The notes: a model not told the origin generated them from the sequence alone. A stretch of DNA of 13,775 nt from Verrucomicrobiaceae bacterium (GCA_947372405.1 CANBTO010000072.1:1-13775); one strand, 5' to 3'. Counted from the stretch's first letter, positions 1 through 8,236 are shown. Translations and numbers: made by a program.

Positions 1-92
1 TTGCCACCACGGTCACCACCGCCACGGCGGTCGCCGCCACGGTTGCCGCGGTCACCACGGTCACCCTGCGGTCTGCCACCGCCGGTGCCGTC
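1..92 (-). repeat. Low-complexity RG/DRGG-coding repeat in the 3' end of rpsC
   Basis: On the plus strand this stretch is built from degenerate copies of units such as GGTCACCAC and GCCACGGCGG. In the rpsC frame they give RG, RGG and DRGG repeats. It is an internal coding repeat of the S3 tail and continues past the left edge of the window. Confidence 0.8.
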
Positions 93-716
93 GTCCTCTT
101 TCTTGTTGACCCAGCACTTCACGCCAATGATGCCGTAAACGGTGCGGGCCTCGGCAAAGCCGTAGTCGAGAGGAACACGGAGAGTCTGAAGTGGCACCTT
201 GCCTTCGCGGTAGCCTTCGGCACGGGCGATGTCCGCACCACCGAGGCGGCCGGCGCAACGGAGACGGATGCCTTCGGCACCGAATTCCATGGCGGTCTGG
301 AGCGCTCGCTTCATGGCGCGGCGGAAGCTGATCCGGCGCTCAAGCTGCACGGCGATCTGCTCGGCGACGAGCTGGGCGTCGAGTTCCGGTTTGCGGATTT
401 CAATGATGTCGATCTTGACCTGGGCACCCTTGCAGATGTCGGTGATTTCCTTGGTCATCACTTCGATTTCCTTGCCCTGGCGACCGATGATCAGACCGGG
501 GCGCGAGGTGTGAAGGGTGACGCGGACGCTGTTCCAAGCACGCTCGATCACCACACGGGCAAGCCCGGCGTTCTGAAGCTTGTTCTTGAGATAACCACGG
601 ACGGCGAGGTCTTCGTGGAGCTTGTCGGTGTAGTCTTTGCCGCTGGCATACCACTTCGAGCGCCAGTCTTTATTGACTGCGAGGCGGAATGCGATCGGAT
701 TTACTTTCTGGCCCAT
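1..716 (-). CDS. rpsC: 30S ribosomal protein S3 (3' end outside window)
   Basis: Ribosomal protein S3 of the small subunit, which lies at the mRNA entry side of the 30S head. The protein starts MGQKVNPIAFRLAVNKDW, the standard S3 N-terminus, at an ATG on 716-714. The KH-domain motif PGLIIGRQGKEI and the downstream segment ending near YGIIGVKCWVNKKED are both present, so the folded core is complete. After the core, from about residue 208, the protein runs into a tail of Gly, Arg, Asp and Asn (RGNRGGDRRGGGDRGG and similar) that is still open at base 1. At least 238 residues are visible, so the full protein is longer than the 233-residue E. coli S3. It is the last visible gene of the joined str-S10 operon, 30 bp after rplV. 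No Shine-Dalgarno sequence is seen before the start. Identity is certain; the C-terminus is unseen. Confidence 0.97.
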   Translation of the reverse strand, partial: MGQKVNPIAFRLAVNKDWRSKWYASGKDYTDKLHEDLAVRGYLKNKLQNAGLARVVIERAWNSVRVTLHTSRPGLIIGRQGKEIEVMTKEITDICKGAQVKIDIIEIRKPELDAQLVAEQIAVQLERRISFRRAMKRALQTAMEFGAEGIRLRCAGRLGGADIARAEGYREGKVPLQTLRVPLDYGFAEARTVYGIIGVKCWVNKKEDDGTGGGRPQGDRGDRGNRGGDRRGGGDRGG

Positions 717-746
717 GTTCGGTGAGGGATGTTAGAAGGGATTGAT

Positions 747-1175
747 TCAGGCTTGTTCCTCCGTGGCGGCAGCAGCAGCGGCGGGAGCTTCTTCGGTGGT
801 TTTGGCGGCTGCCTTGCGGGCGACCTTCTTTTTCTTCTCGGGAGCGGAACCCACGAGGGTGATGGAGATATGGCTGGAGCGGCGAAGAATCGGCCCGGCG
901 GAACCTTTGGCACGCGGCTTGAAACGGCGCTGGGTGGGGGCCGCCCCGATGACGGCTTCCTTGATCACAAGGGTGCCGGTATCCAACGAAAAATTGTTTT
1001 CCGCATCCGCAATGGCGGTCTTGAGGGTCTTGCCGATGAGCTGTGCGGCCTTCTTCGGAGTGAAGGTGAGGATATCGAGTGCGCTCGAGACCGGAAGGCC
1101 TTGAATGACACGGGCTACGTCGCGCGCCTTCTTGGGCGAGAGACGGACATATTTACTGGTGCTTTTGACTTCCAT
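747..1175 (-). CDS. rplV: 50S ribosomal protein L22
   Basis: Ribosomal protein L22, which lines the polypeptide exit tunnel of the large subunit. The 142-residue protein begins MEVKSTSKYVRLSPKKARDV, the conserved L22 start. It contains the tunnel-reaching beta-hairpin region GAAPTQRRFKPRAKGSAGPI and ends the core with RRSSHISITLV. The start is the ATG at 1175-1173. The same frame stays open upstream to 1340, but that extension overlaps the preceding gene and has no L22 similarity. After about residue 110 there is a Lys/Ala/Glu-rich tail of roughly 30 residues (PEKKKKVARKAAAKTTEE, then a run of alanines) that the E. coli protein, 110 residues long, lacks. The gene lies 19 bp after the inserted exported-protein gene and 30 bp before rpsC. 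Confidence 0.97.
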   Translation of the reverse strand: MEVKSTSKYVRLSPKKARDVARVIQGLPVSSALDILTFTPKKAAQLIGKTLKTAIADAENNFSLDTGTLVIKEAVIGAAPTQRRFKPRAKGSAGPILRRSSHISITLVGSAPEKKKKVARKAAAKTTEEAPAAAAAATEEQA

Positions 1176-1194
1176 GGTCGGCTGGCGTGAGTGG

Positions 1195-1920
1195 TTACTG
1201 CTCTTGGGCTTGTGTTTCGAGAATGGCGAGGTCGCCGGGGCGCGGTGCGTCGGCGCCGTTGTCGAGGGACTCGACAAAAACACCGCTGACGCCCTTGCGG
1301 ACATCGGATAAAATGGCTTTTCCGTAAGGCTGTTGCCCACGGGTGAGGCGGAAGGTCATGCCGATTCTGGCTCCCTGGCTTTCACCAATATTGAGAACCA
1401 ACATGCCGCTTTCCTGATCAAGACTGACGATGCGGGCCTGCTGGAGCGAACCGGTCCGGACATCGGGGCGGGGCTTCTGGCGCAGTCCGAGGACCGCGTC
1501 AAGCTCTCTTAGCGAAGTTTCCACACGAAGTCGCGCATCCGGATCGGATACCACCGCCTGACGAAGGTAGTCCTGGACCGATGCAGCGAGACGGGTGACG
1601 GAGCCTTCGAGTTCCGTAATCCGCTCGTTGACGAGTTGAAGATCCGAAGCTGCCTGGATGAGACGGTCGTCGCCGCCATCGAGCAGGTTCTTGCCAAGTG
1701 CCTCAAGTCGCCCGCGGACTTGGGCGAGTTGTTCGGCGGCTTGTTTCTCCCCGCGGTTCGCTTCGGCGAGGCTGCGCTCCAAGGCTTGGTTCTTCTGCTG
1801 AAGATCGCCGATGATGCGTTGAAGCTGTTCCGGATCCGGCGCTTGTGCGGGGCACACTCCAGCCGAAACCAACAGCCCGAAGGCGGCGGCGGCGGCTTTT
1901 GAATGGAATGTGGAGCGCAT
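1195..1920 (-). CDS. Predicted exported coiled-coil protein inserted in the S10 operon
   Basis: I do not recognise this 241-residue protein as a named family. Residues 1-25 look like a signal peptide: basic start MRSTFHSK, then a hydrophobic Ala/Leu/Val run ending near VCPAQA. Cys23 does not sit in a normal lipobox, and a Pro after AQA makes the exact cleavage site unclear. Residues 29-76 and about 94-145 are heptad-like and rich in Gln, Leu, Glu and Ala, so a coiled coil is likely. Residues 158-236 alternate hydrophobic and turn residues (ARIVSLDQESGMLVLNIGES, GARIGMTFRLTRG, PRPGDLAILET), which suggests a small beta-barrel like those in MreC or the FlgT C-terminal domain; that comparison is inference. 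It lies between rpsS (24 bp gap) and rplV (19 bp gap), normally neighbours, and is presumably cotranscribed. The leader is pyrimidine-rich with no Shine-Dalgarno. A periplasmic location is inferred. Confidence 0.88.
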   Translation of the reverse strand: MRSTFHSKAAAAAFGLLVSAGVCPAQAPDPEQLQRIIGDLQQKNQALERSLAEANRGEKQAAEQLAQVRGRLEALGKNLLDGGDDRLIQAASDLQLVNERITELEGSVTRLAASVQDYLRQAVVSDPDARLRVETSLRELDAVLGLRQKPRPDVRTGSLQQARIVSLDQESGMLVLNIGESQGARIGMTFRLTRGQQPYGKAILSDVRKGVSGVFVESLDNGADAPRPGDLAILETQAQEQ

Positions 1921-1944
1921 GAGGAAGGAGAAGAATCCAGGGGC

Positions 1945-2217
1945 TTACTTCTTGCCGATGCCGCCGTGGTTGCGGAAAATACGGGTCGGAGCGAATTCAC
2001 CGAGTTTGTGACCGACCATGTTTTCCGTGACATACACGGGAACGAAGGTCTTGCCATTGTGCACGGCGAAGTTGTGGCTGACGAAGTCCGGGGTGATCAT
2101 CGACTTGCGGCTCCAGGTTTTGATGGGCTTGCGGTCGGTTCCGGCGTCGGCAACGGCGTCGATCTTGGCGAGAAGCTTCTGATCAACGTAGGGGCCTTTC
2201 TTGAGAGAGCGTGGCAT
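1945..2217 (-). CDS. rpsS: 30S ribosomal protein S19
   Basis: Ribosomal protein S19 of the 30S head, which forms a complex with S13 and contacts the tRNA side of 16S rRNA. The 90-residue protein has the expected start [16 protein letters not shown] and the conserved segments [37 protein letters not shown] and the C-terminal HGGIGKK. Length is normal for the family (E. coli 92). It follows rplB after 30 bp. The next gene is not rplV, as in most bacteria, but the exported coiled-coil protein gene 24 bp further on. The start ATG at 2217-2215 is preceded by CACTTCATAT with no Shine-Dalgarno match. Confidence 0.98.
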   Translation of the reverse strand: MPRSLKKGPYVDQKLLAKIDAVADAGTDRKPIKTWSRKSMITPDFVSHNFAVHNGKTFVPVYVTENMVGHKLGEFAPTRIFRNHGGIGKK

Positions 2218-2247
2218 ATATGAAGTGCGTTGGATGCTGGTTGAAAA

Positions 2248-3087
2248 TTACTTCCGCTTGTGGCGGGACTCGACGATGTAGACCGCGGTGGTCTTCTTCT
2301 TGTTGCGGGTCTTCTGGCCCTTCGCGTGACCCCATGGGCTGAGAAGGTGCTGGCGACCACCACCGGACTTGGACTTGCCTTCGCCACCACCGTTCGGGTG
2401 GTCAACCGGGTTCATCGTCATGCCGCGGACGGTTGGGCGAACACCCTGCCAGCGAGTGCGACCCGCTTTGCCGGAGGTTTCGTTCATGTGGTCGCGGTTG
2501 CCGACCTGGCCGATGGTGCAGAAGCAACGATCATTGAAGCGGCGGATTTCACCGGAAGGCATTTTCACGAGCGCCCAGCCGCCATCGCGGTTGGAGAGCA
2601 CGGCGAGTTGGCCGGCGGCGCGGGCGACCTTGCCACCGTTGCCCGGGATGAGCTCGATGTTGTGAATGGAAGTTCCGAGCGGCACGGCGCTGAGCGGCAT
2701 CGCGTTGCCGGTCTTGGGAGCGACGTTGGCACCGGAGATCACGGTGGCACCGACCTCAAGACCGAGCGGAGCGAGGATGTAGGACTTCTGTCCGTCCTCA
2801 TACTGGATGAGGGCGATGCGGCAGGTGCGGTTCGGATCGTATTCGATGCCGACAACCGTGGCTGGCACGTCCTGTTTGCCGCGCTTGAAGTCGATCAAAC
2901 GGTAGTGGCGCTTGTGGCCACCGCCGATGTGACGGCAGGTGATGCGGCCGGTGTTGTTGCGGCCGCCGCTGCGCTTCAAGGGCGTGAGCAGACTCTTCTC
3001 AGGCTTGCTCTTGGTAACCTCTTCGCACGAAGGAAGGTTCTTGTAGCGCGCGGATGGGGTGATGGGCTTGAAATTTTTCAGTGGCAT
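2248..3087 (-). CDS. rplB: 50S ribosomal protein L2
   Basis: Ribosomal protein L2, a primary 23S rRNA-binding protein near the peptidyl transferase centre and at the subunit interface. It is 279 residues long, close to the E. coli 273. It starts [20 protein letters not shown]. It has the conserved L2 segments [20 protein letters not shown] (about residues 40-60), the central RNA-binding domain, and [19 protein letters not shown] in the C-terminal part. The conserved His of the NPVDHP motif, implicated in peptidyl transfer in E. coli, is kept; the next position, His in E. coli (DHPHGGG), is Asn here. The C-terminus is basic (SRHKRK). It lies 48 bp after rplW and 30 bp before rpsS, and has no visible Shine-Dalgarno. 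Confidence 0.98.
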   Translation of the reverse strand: MPLKNFKPITPSARYKNLPSCEEVTKSKPEKSLLTPLKRSGGRNNTGRITCRHIGGGHKRHYRLIDFKRGKQDVPATVVGIEYDPNRTCRIALIQYEDGQKSYILAPLGLEVGATVISGANVAPKTGNAMPLSAVPLGTSIHNIELIPGNGGKVARAAGQLAVLSNRDGGWALVKMPSGEIRRFNDRCFCTIGQVGNRDHMNETSGKAGRTRWQGVRPTVRGMTMNPVDHPNGGGEGKSKSGGGRQHLLSPWGHAKGQKTRNKKKTTAVYIVESRHKRK

Positions 3088-3135
3088 GACTCGCGGAACT
3101 GTGAAGTTTTACGTTTGGAACAGCGGGTGAATCGC

Positions 3136-3420
3136 TCAGATGAGATCGAGCGACTCGCCTTCCTTCAGACGAACGATGGCTTTTTTCCAGTGGTTGGTGC
3201 GGCCCGCATCAGCGCGGCGTTGGCGGCGGAGCTTGCCGTCATAATTGGCGGTGCGGACTCCCACGACGGTTTTTCCGAAGAGCGTCTCGACGGCTTGTTT
3301 GATCTCCAGCTTGTTGGCCTTGCGATCGACTTCGAGAGTGACTTCGTTGTTTGTCTCCTGAAGAAGGGTGGCCTTCTCGCTGAGGCGGACGTTTTTAATG
3401 ACCTGGTAAATGTCTTTCAT
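3136..3420 (-). CDS. rplW: 50S ribosomal protein L23
   Basis: Ribosomal protein L23, which sits at the exit of the polypeptide tunnel and is the docking site for trigger factor and SRP in bacteria. The protein is 94 residues (E. coli 100). It has the L23 signature: KNVRLSEKATLLQETNNEVT near the start, then DRKANKLEIKQAVETLFGKT and VVGVRTANYDGKLRRQRR. It is 23 bp after rplD and 48 bp before rplB in the standard S10-operon order. Upstream of the ATG the sequence CACACCGAGATC offers at most a very weak GAG match to the anti-Shine-Dalgarno. Confidence 0.97.
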   Translation of the reverse strand: MKDIYQVIKNVRLSEKATLLQETNNEVTLEVDRKANKLEIKQAVETLFGKTVVGVRTANYDGKLRRQRRADAGRTNHWKKAIVRLKEGESLDLI

Positions 3421-3443
3421 GATCTCGGTGTGGGGTCCGGGGT

Positions 3444-4052
3444 TCAGGCGCTGCGTTGCGCGAGGGTTTGAAGCGCGTCACCGACAAGGATGACGGAGTT
3501 CGCAAGGAGGAGTTGTTCGACGTTGACGTCGGAACCGGTGACGAGCTGCACATGGGCGACGTTGCGGCCGGCCAGGTAGGTGGAGTCATCGAAGGAGTTG
3601 GAAACCACGAGGATCCTGCCCGGTGTGGTGATCGCGTTGATCGCGGCGAGGAAGGACTTGGTCTTGCCATCGGCGATGGCGAACGAAGGAACCGTCTGGA
3701 TCTTGCCACCGGCGACGAGGTCGCCGAGGACGCGGCGCAGGGCCAGCTTGCGAACGGTCTTGGTGACCTTCTTCGAGTAATCGCGGGGACGCGGGCCGAA
3801 GACGACACCACCACCGACGAAGATGGGAGCGCGCTTGTCACCGTGACGTGCGCCACCGGTTCCCTTCTGCTTATAGATCTTCTTGTTGTTTCCGGAAACC
3901 TCGCCGCGGGTTTTGGTGCAGGCGGAGCCGGTGCGGCGGTTGGCGCGGTAGGCGGTCACGAGATCGTGAACGGCTTGGCGTCCTTTTTCCGGACCGACCA
4001 GCACGAGGTTGGCGGCCTGGGCGTCTTCGACGGTGAGTGACTTGGCGGACAT
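3444..4052 (-). CDS. rplD: 50S ribosomal protein L4
   Basis: Ribosomal protein L4, an early 23S-binding protein whose long loop lines the exit tunnel. In E. coli, L4 also represses its own S10 operon. The 202-residue length matches the family (E. coli 201). The tunnel loop is recognisable as RRTGSACTKTRGEVSGNNKK followed by QKGTGGARHGDKRAPIFVGG and the motif VFGPRPRDYSKKV. It lies 37 bp after rplC and 23 bp before rplW. E. coli L4 acts on a long S10 leader upstream of rpsJ; here only 51 bp separate fusA from rpsJ, so that mechanism cannot operate in its known form. Confidence 0.97.
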   Translation of the reverse strand: MSAKSLTVEDAQAANLVLVGPEKGRQAVHDLVTAYRANRRTGSACTKTRGEVSGNNKKIYKQKGTGGARHGDKRAPIFVGGGVVFGPRPRDYSKKVTKTVRKLALRRVLGDLVAGGKIQTVPSFAIADGKTKSFLAAINAITTPGRILVVSNSFDDSTYLAGRNVAHVQLVTGSDVNVEQLLLANSVILVGDALQTLAQRSA

Positions 4053-4089
4053 GACTTGGAATCTTGAGAGTTAAACGATTGCCTTGAGA

Positions 4090-4725
4090 TCAGGCGGTCT
4101 TTTTCTTGGCGGCGCGCACGGTGACATAACTGCCCTTGGTGCCTGGGACCGCTCCGGAAACGAGGATGACACCGTCTTCAGGACGAACGGCGACGACTTT
4201 GAGGTTCTGCACGGTGGTGCGGGTGGTGCCCATGTGGCCGGGCATCTTCTGGTTCTTCCAGACGCGACCCGGTGTGGAACGGCAACCGATGGCTCCCGTC
4301 CTGCGGTGCATCATGGATCCGTGGGTCATCTTGAGACCACCGAAACCGTGGCGCTTGACGGCACCTTGGAAGCCTTTGCCCTTGGAATCACCAATCACGT
4401 CAACCCATTGGCCGGCGGTGAAGGTTTCCATACCCGTGTGAGTTTCGGGAGCAGCGGCACCGGTTTCGAAACGGAATTCCTTCACGAAGCGCTTCGGCGT
4501 GGAACCGGCTTTCTTGAAGCGGCCGAGATCCGGCTTGATGGAACGTTGTTCCTTTTGATCGCCATAGCCAACCTGCACGGCGGTGTAGCCGTCCTTCTCA
4601 GGAGTCTTGGTTTGAAGGATGGTGTTGCCGGAAACGTCGATGACGGTGACGGGAATCATGATCCCGGCCTGTTGGTCGAACAGACGGGTCATACCGAGTT
4701 TTTTGCCGAGAAGGCCGAGTGACAT
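4090..4725 (-). CDS. rplC: 50S ribosomal protein L3
   Basis: Ribosomal protein L3, one of the two assembly initiators of the 50S subunit, with a loop that reaches towards the peptidyl transferase centre. The 211-residue protein starts MSLGLLGKKLGMTRLFD. It has the conserved block SKGKGFQGAVKRHGFGG (about residues 114-130), then HGSMMHRRTGAIG and PGRVWKNQKMPGHMG. In E. coli the equivalent of His164 in MPGHMG is Gln150, which PrmB methylates, so that modification is not possible here at that residue. A basic C-terminus (RAAKKKTA) closes the protein. It lies 56 bp after rpsJ and 37 bp before rplD. Confidence 0.97.
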   Translation of the reverse strand: MSLGLLGKKLGMTRLFDQQAGIMIPVTVIDVSGNTILQTKTPEKDGYTAVQVGYGDQKEQRSIKPDLGRFKKAGSTPKRFVKEFRFETGAAAPETHTGMETFTAGQWVDVIGDSKGKGFQGAVKRHGFGGLKMTHGSMMHRRTGAIGCRSTPGRVWKNQKMPGHMGTTRTTVQNLKVVAVRPEDGVILVSGAVPGTKGSYVTVRAAKKKTA

Positions 4726-4781
4726 GGCTTAAGAGAAGTTGAGTTAGAAAGTTAGAGAATCAGAGTCCTGATGGCGGAAAC

Positions 4782-5090
4782 TCAGATGCGGATGGTGATG
4801 TCAACACCGGCTGGCAGGTTGAGCTTCTTGAGCTCGTCCACCGTGCGGGCGGTCGGATCGACGATGTCGAGCAGGCGCTTGTGGGTGCGGATTTCGAATT
4901 GTTCGGCGGACTTCTTGTTGACGTGGACCGAACGGTTGACACTGAACTTCTCGATGCGGGTCGGAAGTGGAATCGGGCCGGCAACGCGGGCGCCAGTGCG
5001 CTTGGCGGTCTCCACGATTTCCTGGGCGGAGCGGTCGATCGCGCGGTGGTCGAAGGCGCGCAGGCGGATGCGTATTTTCTGATTTTCCAT
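4782..5090 (-). CDS. rpsJ: 30S ribosomal protein S10
   Basis: Ribosomal protein S10 of the 30S head, also known as NusE for its role in antitermination complexes. The 102-residue length is typical (E. coli 103). It contains the family motifs [20 protein letters not shown] at the N-terminus, [20 protein letters not shown] in the middle, and [18 protein letters not shown] towards the end. It normally opens the S10 operon. Here it follows fusA directly after 51 bp, with no promoter I can make out in the gap. It is therefore most simply read as a continuation of the str transcript. Confidence 0.98.
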   Translation of the reverse strand: MENQKIRIRLRAFDHRAIDRSAQEIVETAKRTGARVAGPIPLPTRIEKFSVNRSVHVNKKSAEQFEIRTHKRLLDIVDPTARTVDELKKLNLPAGVDITIRI

Positions 5091-5141
5091 GGTGGAGAAG
5101 GTTATTTGACGGTTTACGTGGTGGGTCTACAGGGCGAGAAA

Positions 5142-7283
5142 TCAGCCTAAGCGGTCGCTGACGATTTCTTCGACGATATTGTTCGGGACTTGCTCGAAGT
5201 GCGATGGTGTCATCGCATACGAAGCGCGGCCCGAGGAGAGGGTCCTGACGGCTGTGGAATAGCCGAACATTTCCTTGAGAGGGACATTGGCATGCACGAT
5301 GGAGAGCTTGCCTTTCATTTCAGTGTTCTGGATCTGTCCGCGGCGGCGGCTCAGATCGCCCATCACGTCGCCCTGATAGTCATCCGGAGTGGAGACTTCG
5401 ACGGCCATGATCGGCTCTAACAAAATGGACTTGGCCTTCTTGAAACCATCCTTCATCGCGAAGATGGCGGCCATGGTGAAGGCGTTCTCGTTGGAATCCA
5501 CATCGTGGTAGGAGCCATCGAGGATCTCGACATGCACGTCGATGACCGGGTAGCCGGCGATGATGCCGTTGGTCATCGCTTCGTTCACGCCTTTGAGCAC
5601 GGCGCTGATGTATTCCTTCGGAATGGTGCCGCCCACGACCTTGTTTTCAATCGTCAGGCCCTTGCCCTTTTCGTTGGGCTTCATCGAGAGAATGACGTGG
5701 CCGTATTGGCCGCGACCGCCGGATTGTTTGACCAGCTTGCCTTCGCCGCCCGCGGCTTTGGTGATGGTTTCGCGGTACGCGATTTGCGGAGCGCCGGTAT
5801 TGGCTTCCACTTTGAACTCGCGGCGGATGCGATCGATGATGATCTCCAGGTGAAGCTCACCCATGCCGGAAATGATGGTCTGGCCGGTTTCCTCGTCGGT
5901 CTTGACCATGAAGGTCGGGTCCTCTTCGGAAAGGCGGGACAGGGCAAGTGCCAGTTTCTCCTGGTCGGCTTTGGTTTTCGGCTCGACGGCCATCGAGATG
6001 ACCGGTTCCGGGAAGGTTGGGGGTTCGAGAACCACGTCGTGTTTCTCGGCGGCAAGCGTGTCGCCAGTAGTAACGTTCTTGAGGCCGACCATGGCGGCAA
6101 TGTCACCGGCGTAACAGGCATCAATGTCCTTGTGCTCGTTGGCCTGGATCTGGATCAAACGGCCGACTCTCTCGGAGCGGCGGGTGCGGGGATTGTAAAC
6201 CGTGTCGCCCTTTTTGATGACACCAGAATAAACGCGGAAGAAGACGAGTTTGCCGACATACTTGTCAGCCCAAAGTTTGAAGGCGAGGGCGACGAACTTC
6301 TCGTGGTCCGATGTGATGACCTCGATTTGATGCTCGGAGTTGTCGGGGTCCATGCCGATGGCTGACGGGATGTCGAGCGGACTGGGAAGGTAGTCAATGA
6401 CGGCGTCCAGCAGATATTGCACACCTTTGTTTTTGAAAGCGGAGCCACCGGCGACGGGGATCAGCTTGTTGGCGATAGTGGCGCGGCGGATGCCTTGTTT
6501 GAGTTCCTCAAGGGAAACCGGCTCTTCCATCAGGAACTTCTCGCCGACTTGCTCATCCACATCGGCAACGGCATGAACGAGTTCCTCGTAAGCTTCGGCA
6601 GCGATGTCCTTCAGGTCGCCTTCCAGCTCTTTGATGTGATAAGTGGAACCATACTTCTCGTCGTCCGAGAAATAGACGGCCCGCTGGTTGACAACGTCGA
6701 TCTGGCCGGTGAGATGGTCTTCGCAACCGATCGGTATCAGGATTCTAACGGCGTTGGCACCGAGCTTTTCCTTCACCTCGTTGAAGACGTTGTCGAAATC
6801 AGCCCCCGTGCGGTCCATCTTGTTGACGAACACGATGCGCGGCACGTTGTATTTTGTCGCCTGTCTCCAGACGGTTTCAGACTGCGGCTGAACTCCGGCG
6901 ACTCCGCAGAAAACCACGATGCAACCATCCAGCACCCGCAGCGAACGCTCGACCTCGGCGGTGAAGTCCACGTGGCCGGGAGTGTCGATGATGTTGATGC
7001 GCTGCTTTTGCTCGGGGAAAAGTTTCACGGTCCCCTCTTCGGCGCGCTGCCACCATTCGGTGGTCACGGCGGCGGAGGTGATGGTGATTCCACGCTCGCG
7101 CTCCTGCTCCATCCAGTCGGTCGTGGCGGCACCATCGTGCACCTCGCCGATCTTGTGGATCATTCCCGTGTAGAACAGAATCCGCTCGGTGAGCGTCGTC
7201 TTACCCGCATCAATGTGCGCGGCGATCCCGATATTCCGGGTGCGCTCGAGCACGTATTGGCGGTTTGGACTGTTCGGATTCAC
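5142..7283 (-). CDS. fusA: Translation elongation factor G
   Basis: EF-G, the GTPase that drives tRNA-mRNA translocation and, with RRF, ribosome recycling. The 713-residue length fits the family (E. coli 704). The GTPase motifs are intact: AHIDAGKT (22-29), GITIT (65-69, with the switch I threonine), DTPGH (100-104), NKMD (154-157) and GSAFKNKG (280-287). Domains II to V follow, with [20 protein letters not shown] and [17 protein letters not shown] near the end. The start codon is GTG (7283-7281), the only non-ATG start among the ribosomal-operon genes here. It lies 30 bp after rpsG. In E. coli tuf follows fusA; here rpsJ does. The N-terminus begins [20 protein letters not shown]. Confidence 0.98.
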   Translation of the reverse strand: MNPNSPNRQYVLERTRNIGIAAHIDAGKTTLTERILFYTGMIHKIGEVHDGAATTDWMEQERERGITITSAAVTTEWWQRAEEGTVKLFPEQKQRINIIDTPGHVDFTAEVERSLRVLDGCIVVFCGVAGVQPQSETVWRQATKYNVPRIVFVNKMDRTGADFDNVFNEVKEKLGANAVRILIPIGCEDHLTGQIDVVNQRAVYFSDDEKYGSTYHIKELEGDLKDIAAEAYEELVHAVADVDEQVGEKFLMEEPVSLEELKQGIRRATIANKLIPVAGGSAFKNKGVQYLLDAVIDYLPSPLDIPSAIGMDPDNSEHQIEVITSDHEKFVALAFKLWADKYVGKLVFFRVYSGVIKKGDTVYNPRTRRSERVGRLIQIQANEHKDIDACYAGDIAAMVGLKNVTTGDTLAAEKHDVVLEPPTFPEPVISMAVEPKTKADQEKLALALSRLSEEDPTFMVKTDEETGQTIISGMGELHLEIIIDRIRREFKVEANTGAPQIAYRETITKAAGGEGKLVKQSGGRGQYGHVILSMKPNEKGKGLTIENKVVGGTIPKEYISAVLKGVNEAMTNGIIAGYPVIDVHVEILDGSYHDVDSNENAFTMAAIFAMKDGFKKAKSILLEPIMAVEVSTPDDYQGDVMGDLSRRRGQIQNTEMKGKLSIVHANVPLKEMFGYSTAVRTLSSGRASYAMTPSHFEQVPNNIVEEIVSDRLG

Positions 7284-7313
7284 GGACGGGAAAGTGCGGA
7301 GCGCGTATCGGTG

Positions 7314-7787
7314 TTAGAAACGGAAGTGGGCGAAGGCGCGGTTGGCCTGGGCCATCTTGTGAACGTCGTCACGCTTGCGGACGGCGGCACCCTGGTTGTT
7401 AGCGGCGTCCTTGATCTCGTTGGCGAGAGCGACGTGCATCGGGGTGCCCTTGCGGTTGCGGGCGTAGTTGACGAGCCAGCGCATCGAGAGCGACTCGGAA
7501 CGGTCCGGAGCCACTTCAAGCGGCACCTGATAGGTCGCACCACCGACGCGGCGGGATTTCACTTCCACGCGTGGCTTGGAGTTCTCCACCGCACGGGTGA
7601 TGACTTCCAGTGGATCGACGGTGTCGATTCCTTCGTTGGCGCGCTCGATCGCGGCGTAAACGATGCGTTGTGCGAGGGAACGCTTGCCGTCGGTCATCAC
7701 CTTGCTGATAAGGTGGCCGACGAGGGCGCTGTCGTAACGGGGATCGCGGCGATCCGGCTTTTCAAAAACTCGCTTGCGGCGTGGCAT
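7314..7787 (-). CDS. rpsG: 30S ribosomal protein S7
   Basis: Ribosomal protein S7, the assembly initiator of the 30S head, contacting the E-site tRNA and mRNA. In E. coli it is the autogenous repressor of the str operon. The 157-residue protein starts MPRRKRVFEKPDRRDPRYDS. It has the family motifs KVMTDGKRSLAQRIVYAA, NSKPRVEVKSRRVGGATYQV and SLSMRWLVNYARNR, and ends MAQANRAFAHFRF. Position and order (35 bp after rpsL, 30 bp before fusA) are the usual str arrangement. The 35-bp rpsL-rpsG gap is much shorter than the roughly 100-nt E. coli intercistronic region that carries the S7 operator. Confidence 0.98.
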   Translation of the reverse strand: MPRRKRVFEKPDRRDPRYDSALVGHLISKVMTDGKRSLAQRIVYAAIERANEGIDTVDPLEVITRAVENSKPRVEVKSRRVGGATYQVPLEVAPDRSESLSMRWLVNYARNRKGTPMHVALANEIKDAANNQGAAVRKRDDVHKMAQANRAFAHFRF

Positions 7788-7822
7788 GGCGTTGAGTGGG
7801 TAAAGTTAGGATTAAATGGGGA

Positions 7823-8236
7823 TTACTTCTTCCCGCCTTTTTTGGCAGGAGCGGCGGCGGCACCCGGTTTCGGACGCTTGGCACCGTATTTCGAACGCGA
7901 TTGACGGCGCTTGTCGACTCCAAGGGTGTCGAGCGAACCACGAACGATGTGGTAGCGGACACCCGGAAGGTCCTTCACCCGGCCACCGCGAACGAGCACG
8001 ATCGAGTGTTCCTGGAGGTTGTGGCCTTCACCGCCGATGTAGGCGATGACTTCGAATCCGTTCGTGAGGCGCACCTTGGCCACTTTACGGAGAGCCGAGT
8101 TCGGCTTCTTGGGCGTGCGGGTCATCACTTGAAGACAAACTCCGCGGCGCTGTGGACAGTTCACAAGTGCGGGTGACTTCGACTTTTCGGCCGGAGTGTG
8201 GCGTCCCTTGCGAACGAGCTGATTGATGGTCGGCAT
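7823..8236 (-). CDS. rpsL: 30S ribosomal protein S12
   Basis: Ribosomal protein S12, at the decoding centre. The 137-residue protein starts [20 protein letters not shown] at the ATG on 8236-8234. An in-frame ATG exists 12 codons upstream, but homology and a possible Shine-Dalgarno (AGGAAA a few bases before the ATG) support the shorter start. The decoding loops are conserved: [18 protein letters not shown] and [15 protein letters not shown]. The lysines whose mutation gives streptomycin resistance in other bacteria are wild type. The last residues ([18 protein letters not shown]) form a basic tail beyond the 124-residue E. coli protein. It is the first gene of the long operon, with a candidate promoter at 8396-8423. 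Confidence 0.98.
   Translation of the reverse strand: MPTINQLVRKGRHTPAEKSKSPALVNCPQRRGVCLQVMTRTPKKPNSALRKVAKVRLTNGFEVIAYIGGEGHNLQEHSIVLVRGGRVKDLPGVRYHIVRGSLDTLGVDKRRQSRSKYGAKRPKPGAAAAPAKKGGKK

Noticed and set aside
1..66. Short repeated units at the left edge as a possible CRISPR or tandem non-coding repeat
   Set aside because: The units are irregular and in frame with rpsC, so they are coding repeats of the S3 tail; no spacers are present.
1176..1340. N-terminal extension of rplV overlapping the inserted gene
   Set aside because: L22 homology begins exactly at the ATG on 1175; the extension is the out-of-frame reading of the inserted gene's 3' end.
2260..3471. A 403-codon open frame on the plus strand opposite rplB and rplW
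   Set aside because: Antisense to two certain ribosomal genes, no family resemblance; a shadow frame.
6417..7904. A 495-codon open frame on the plus strand opposite fusA, rpsG and rpsL
   Set aside because: It lies wholly antisense to three certain genes, has no recognisable domain and follows from the GC-rich codon use of the true strand.
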